NCBI GenBank assembly: GCA_011051825.1
Contig: DRKH01000244.1
Location: 1 to 7,186 of the forward strand
Direction of reading: 5' to 3'
From: Desulfobulbus sp.
GTDB lineage: Bacteria; Desulfobacterota; Desulfobulbia; Desulfobulbales; Desulfobulbaceae
Length of the DNA stretch: 7,186 bases
Below are positions 5,941 to 7,186 of the stretch, one piece after another; the first letter of the stretch is position 1, and each line of letters begins with the position of its first letter. The notes beneath the pieces are model-generated. The model worked only from the letters and a program-made list of their open reading frames with translations, searched no databases and was not told the DNA's origin. Made by a program: the position numbers and the translations under genes.

Positions 5941-6189
5941 CTACTTGGTGATTACCTCGGTAATATCGCGAGCTTTATCAATTTTGTTTTTGACGGCTGT
6001 CACTTCTTTTACACCGGGCAGGCTCTTTTTCAGATCCAGGCCCGCGTCCTCCACGTCATCAAGGCCCCGCTTAAACGAGCCGATTGCCTTGCCGAGACCG
6101 GAACCGATCTCAGGGAGTTTTTTGCCACCGAAAAACAGGAAGGCAATGCCAAGTATAACTACAAGTTCCGGGGTACCAAGTCCAAACAT
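5941..6189 (-). CDS. tatA: Twin-arginine translocase subunit TatA (second copy)
   Basis: This 82-residue TatA/E-family protein forms part of the pore of the Tat system, which exports folded proteins across the inner membrane. The N terminus MFGLGTPELVVILGIAFLFFGG is one short transmembrane helix (about residues 6-21). It carries the polar residue E8 and ends in the conserved FG pair (F20-G21). Next comes the hinge KKLPEIG and the amphipathic helix GSGLGKAIGSFKRGL. The remaining ~35 residues form a charged, probably helical tail. Of the first 40 residues, 25 match the upstream tatA copy, while the tails are unrelated. The start has a GAGG Shine-Dalgarno, and the gene follows its paralogue by 44 bases, with a strong terminator behind it. 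A TatB role is possible given the longer tail, but the N terminus reads as TatA. No tatC is in the window. Confidence 0.93.
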   Translation of the reverse strand: MFGLGTPELVVILGIAFLFFGGKKLPEIGSGLGKAIGSFKRGLDDVEDAGLDLKKSLPGVKEVTAVKNKIDKARDITEVITK

Positions 6190-6233
6190 AGTCTTTTCCT
6201 CGCCAAAAAAATTAATCCAGGTGGTAACAGCCT

Positions 6234-6416
6234 TCAGGCATCCTTGTCCTTTTCATCTTCAATGGATTTTGCGTTGTCGTCATTTTTGGTCGCATCCTTG
6301 AAGTTCCTGATGCCTTTTCCTATACCGGCACCAATCTCCGGCAGTTTGCCGGCCCCAAAAATAATAACGATAATGACCAGAATAATGATCAGCTCAGGCA
6401 TTCCAAGACCGAACAT
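6234..6416 (-). CDS. tatA: Twin-arginine translocase subunit TatA (first copy, short)
   Basis: This 60-residue TatA/E-family protein is near the minimum length for the family. It has an N-terminal transmembrane helix rich in Ile and Val (about residues 6-20, with E8 as the polar residue). The conserved FGAGKLPEIG follows at 20-29, then the amphipathic helix GAGIGKGIRNFKDA (29-42). The tail is very short, Asp/Lys-rich, and probably disordered. The start has a good GAGGTG Shine-Dalgarno. The gene is first in a two-gene unit with the second tatA, behind its own predicted promoter. A minimal TatA beside a longer paralogue may reflect TatA/TatE-like redundancy or a division of labour between TatA and TatB. 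The sequence alone cannot separate these. Confidence 0.93.
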   Translation of the reverse strand: MFGLGMPELIIILVIIVIIFGAGKLPEIGAGIGKGIRNFKDATKNDDNAKSIEDEKDKDA

Positions 6417-6616
6417 GGTGTCACCTCATTGAACAGGGATCAGGGGATATCGCCACGGCATCCGGTATACCAACCACCGGCCCGGACCAATCCGCTGTCC
6501 TTTTATTTAATTTCAATTTGCCCTCATTGCTCAGGACGCTGGGGGCATTGCTTTTATATCCGTAATTTCCAGCAGTGTTACCATAGCACCAAGAAACCAC
6601 CGCTGTCAACAGACCA
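6417..6616 (-). other. mtaD-tatA intergenic region and tatA leader
   Basis: These 200 bases separate the deaminase stop from the first tatA start. They hold the predicted tatA promoter and then a leader of about 155 bases. A 62-codon open frame begins at 6609 but has no Shine-Dalgarno and no recognisable protein, and its ATG lies upstream of the predicted transcription start. I see no T-tracted terminator for mtaD, so its transcript may read into the Tat genes. A weak inverted repeat (CCGGT 6462-6466, ACCGG 6476-6480) is too short to interpret. Confidence 0.4.
6580..6609 (-). promoter_or_regulatory. Predicted sigma-70 promoter of the tatA genes
   Basis: Reading the minus strand, a perfect -35 TTGACA (6609-6604) is followed by 18 bases and TATGGT (6585-6580, 4 of 6). 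A TGC just before the -10 makes it an extended -10 (TGn). It begins eight bases after the mtaD stop, placing the Tat pair under its own control. The predicted start is near 6573. Confidence 0.45.
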
Positions 6617-7186
6617 TTATTTCATATCCTGAATTATCCGCCCTACCCGCCCCATCTCGGCAAGCACTGCCTGCTCATCAACGGTGGTAATTTTTCGGCT
6701 GCGCATGATCACCCGGCCGTTGATGATCGAGTGGACAACGTCCCCGCCCCGGGCGGCGTAGACCAGATGGGAGACCGGATTGTAGATCGGGGTCAGATGC
6801 GGTTTATTGAGGTCCAAAACAATCAGATCCGCCTTCCTGCCAACCTCCAGACTGCCGATCATTTTCCCCGCGCCCAGGGCCCGGGCCCCGCCTTTGGTTG
6901 CAGCCCACAGGGTGGTTGCCGCGCCCATGGCGGTCGGATCCATCCGCGCCACCTTGTGTACCTTGGCAACGGTGTTCATCTCGCCGAACATATCAACATC
7001 ATTATTGGAGGCACTGCCGTCGGTACCGATGCTCACGCAGATTCCGGCCTCAAGCATCTTCACCACCGGTGCCGTACCGGAGGCAAGCTTCATGTTGGAT
7101 TCCTGACAATGGGCTACCTTGACCCCGCGTTCGGCCAGCAGACGGATTTCATCATCTTCCAGCATGACGCAGTGGGCGGCAAGGAC
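6617..7186 (-). CDS. mtaD: 5'-methylthioadenosine/S-adenosylhomocysteine deaminase, C-terminal part
   Basis: The last 189 residues of an amidohydrolase are present; the open frame continues past the window edge. By similarity it belongs to the MtaD/SsnA/TRZ-ATZ group, whose members deaminate 5'-methylthioadenosine and S-adenosylhomocysteine to inosine derivatives in purine and methionine salvage. The visible half has LAAHCV at fragment residues 2-7 (the conserved active-site His), HCQESNMKLASG (26-37) and GTDGSASNN (54-62), where Asp56 matches the metal-binding Asp. It also has the C-terminal beta-sandwich marks GSLEVGRKADLIVLDL and INGRVIM. The family is usually about 430-440 residues, so roughly 55% is missing, including the N-terminal HxH metal ligands. 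The ATG at 7165 is internal and not the start. Related chlorohydrolases and guanine deaminases share these motifs, so substrate specificity is inferred. Confidence 0.85.
   Translation of the reverse strand, partial: VLAAHCVMLEDDEIRLLAERGVKVAHCQESNMKLASGTAPVVKMLEAGICVSIGTDGSASNNDVDMFGEMNTVAKVHKVARMDPTAMGAATTLWAATKGGARALGAGKMIGSLEVGRKADLIVLDLNKPHLTPIYNPVSHLVYAARGGDVVHSIINGRVIMRSRKITTVDEQAVLAEMGRVGRIIQDMK

Noticed and set aside
6421..6609. Minus-strand 62-codon frame between mtaD and tatA
   Set aside because: No Shine-Dalgarno, the start is upstream of the predicted tatA transcription start, and the composition is not protein-like.

Overview
The window is moderately GC-rich and almost fully coding. 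Every gene I can support lies on the minus strand, so the reading order runs from high to low coordinates. It looks like ordinary chromosome of an anaerobic, iron-sulfur-rich Gram-negative bacterium. The most likely group is Desulfobacterota (the former Deltaproteobacteria, for example sulfate- or sulfur-metabolising Desulfobulbales relatives). This rests on the three-polypeptide ferredoxin-rich glutamate synthase, the style of the paired short TatA proteins, and the MtaD-type deaminase. It is an inference from protein style, not a database match.

Layout in transcription order. (1) 7186-6617: the C-terminal part of an amidohydrolase of the 5'-methylthioadenosine/S-adenosylhomocysteine deaminase family (mtaD), cut by the window edge. 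(2) 6609-6580: a likely sigma-70 promoter just after the mtaD stop. It leads to two short tandem TatA-family genes (6416-6234 and 6189-5941) of the twin-arginine protein export system. They are followed by one clear intrinsic terminator (5918-5879) and a second terminator-like hairpin (5838-5805). (3) 5783-5755: a likely sigma-70 promoter for the glutamate synthase operon. It opens a leader of nearly 400 bases with no convincing gene, which holds a 24-bp tandem repeat and a long imperfect palindrome. (4) 5363-172: the glutamate synthase operon in three pieces. First comes the glutamine amidotransferase subunit. Next is the FMN/2-oxoglutarate synthase subunit, with a two-cluster ferredoxin domain at its N terminus. 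Last is a fusion of the GXGXG structural domain, the GltD-type FAD/NAD(P) oxidoreductase and a C-terminal ferredoxin domain. (5) 171-1: an intergenic tail with a TTAGGG-like, potentially G-quadruplex-forming heptamer repeat directly after the stop codon, then a REPIN-like pair of inverted REP hairpins.

How the genes work together. The three glt products would form one enzyme. The amidotransferase releases ammonia from glutamine, the synthase subunit adds it to 2-oxoglutarate on FMN, and the oxidoreductase and ferredoxin domains supply electrons. The Tat genes and mtaD are functionally unrelated neighbours.

I see no phage, CRISPR, toxin-antitoxin or defence module, and no evidence of a new system. 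The more unusual content is the multi-cluster split glutamate synthase and the repeat structures at both ends of its operon.
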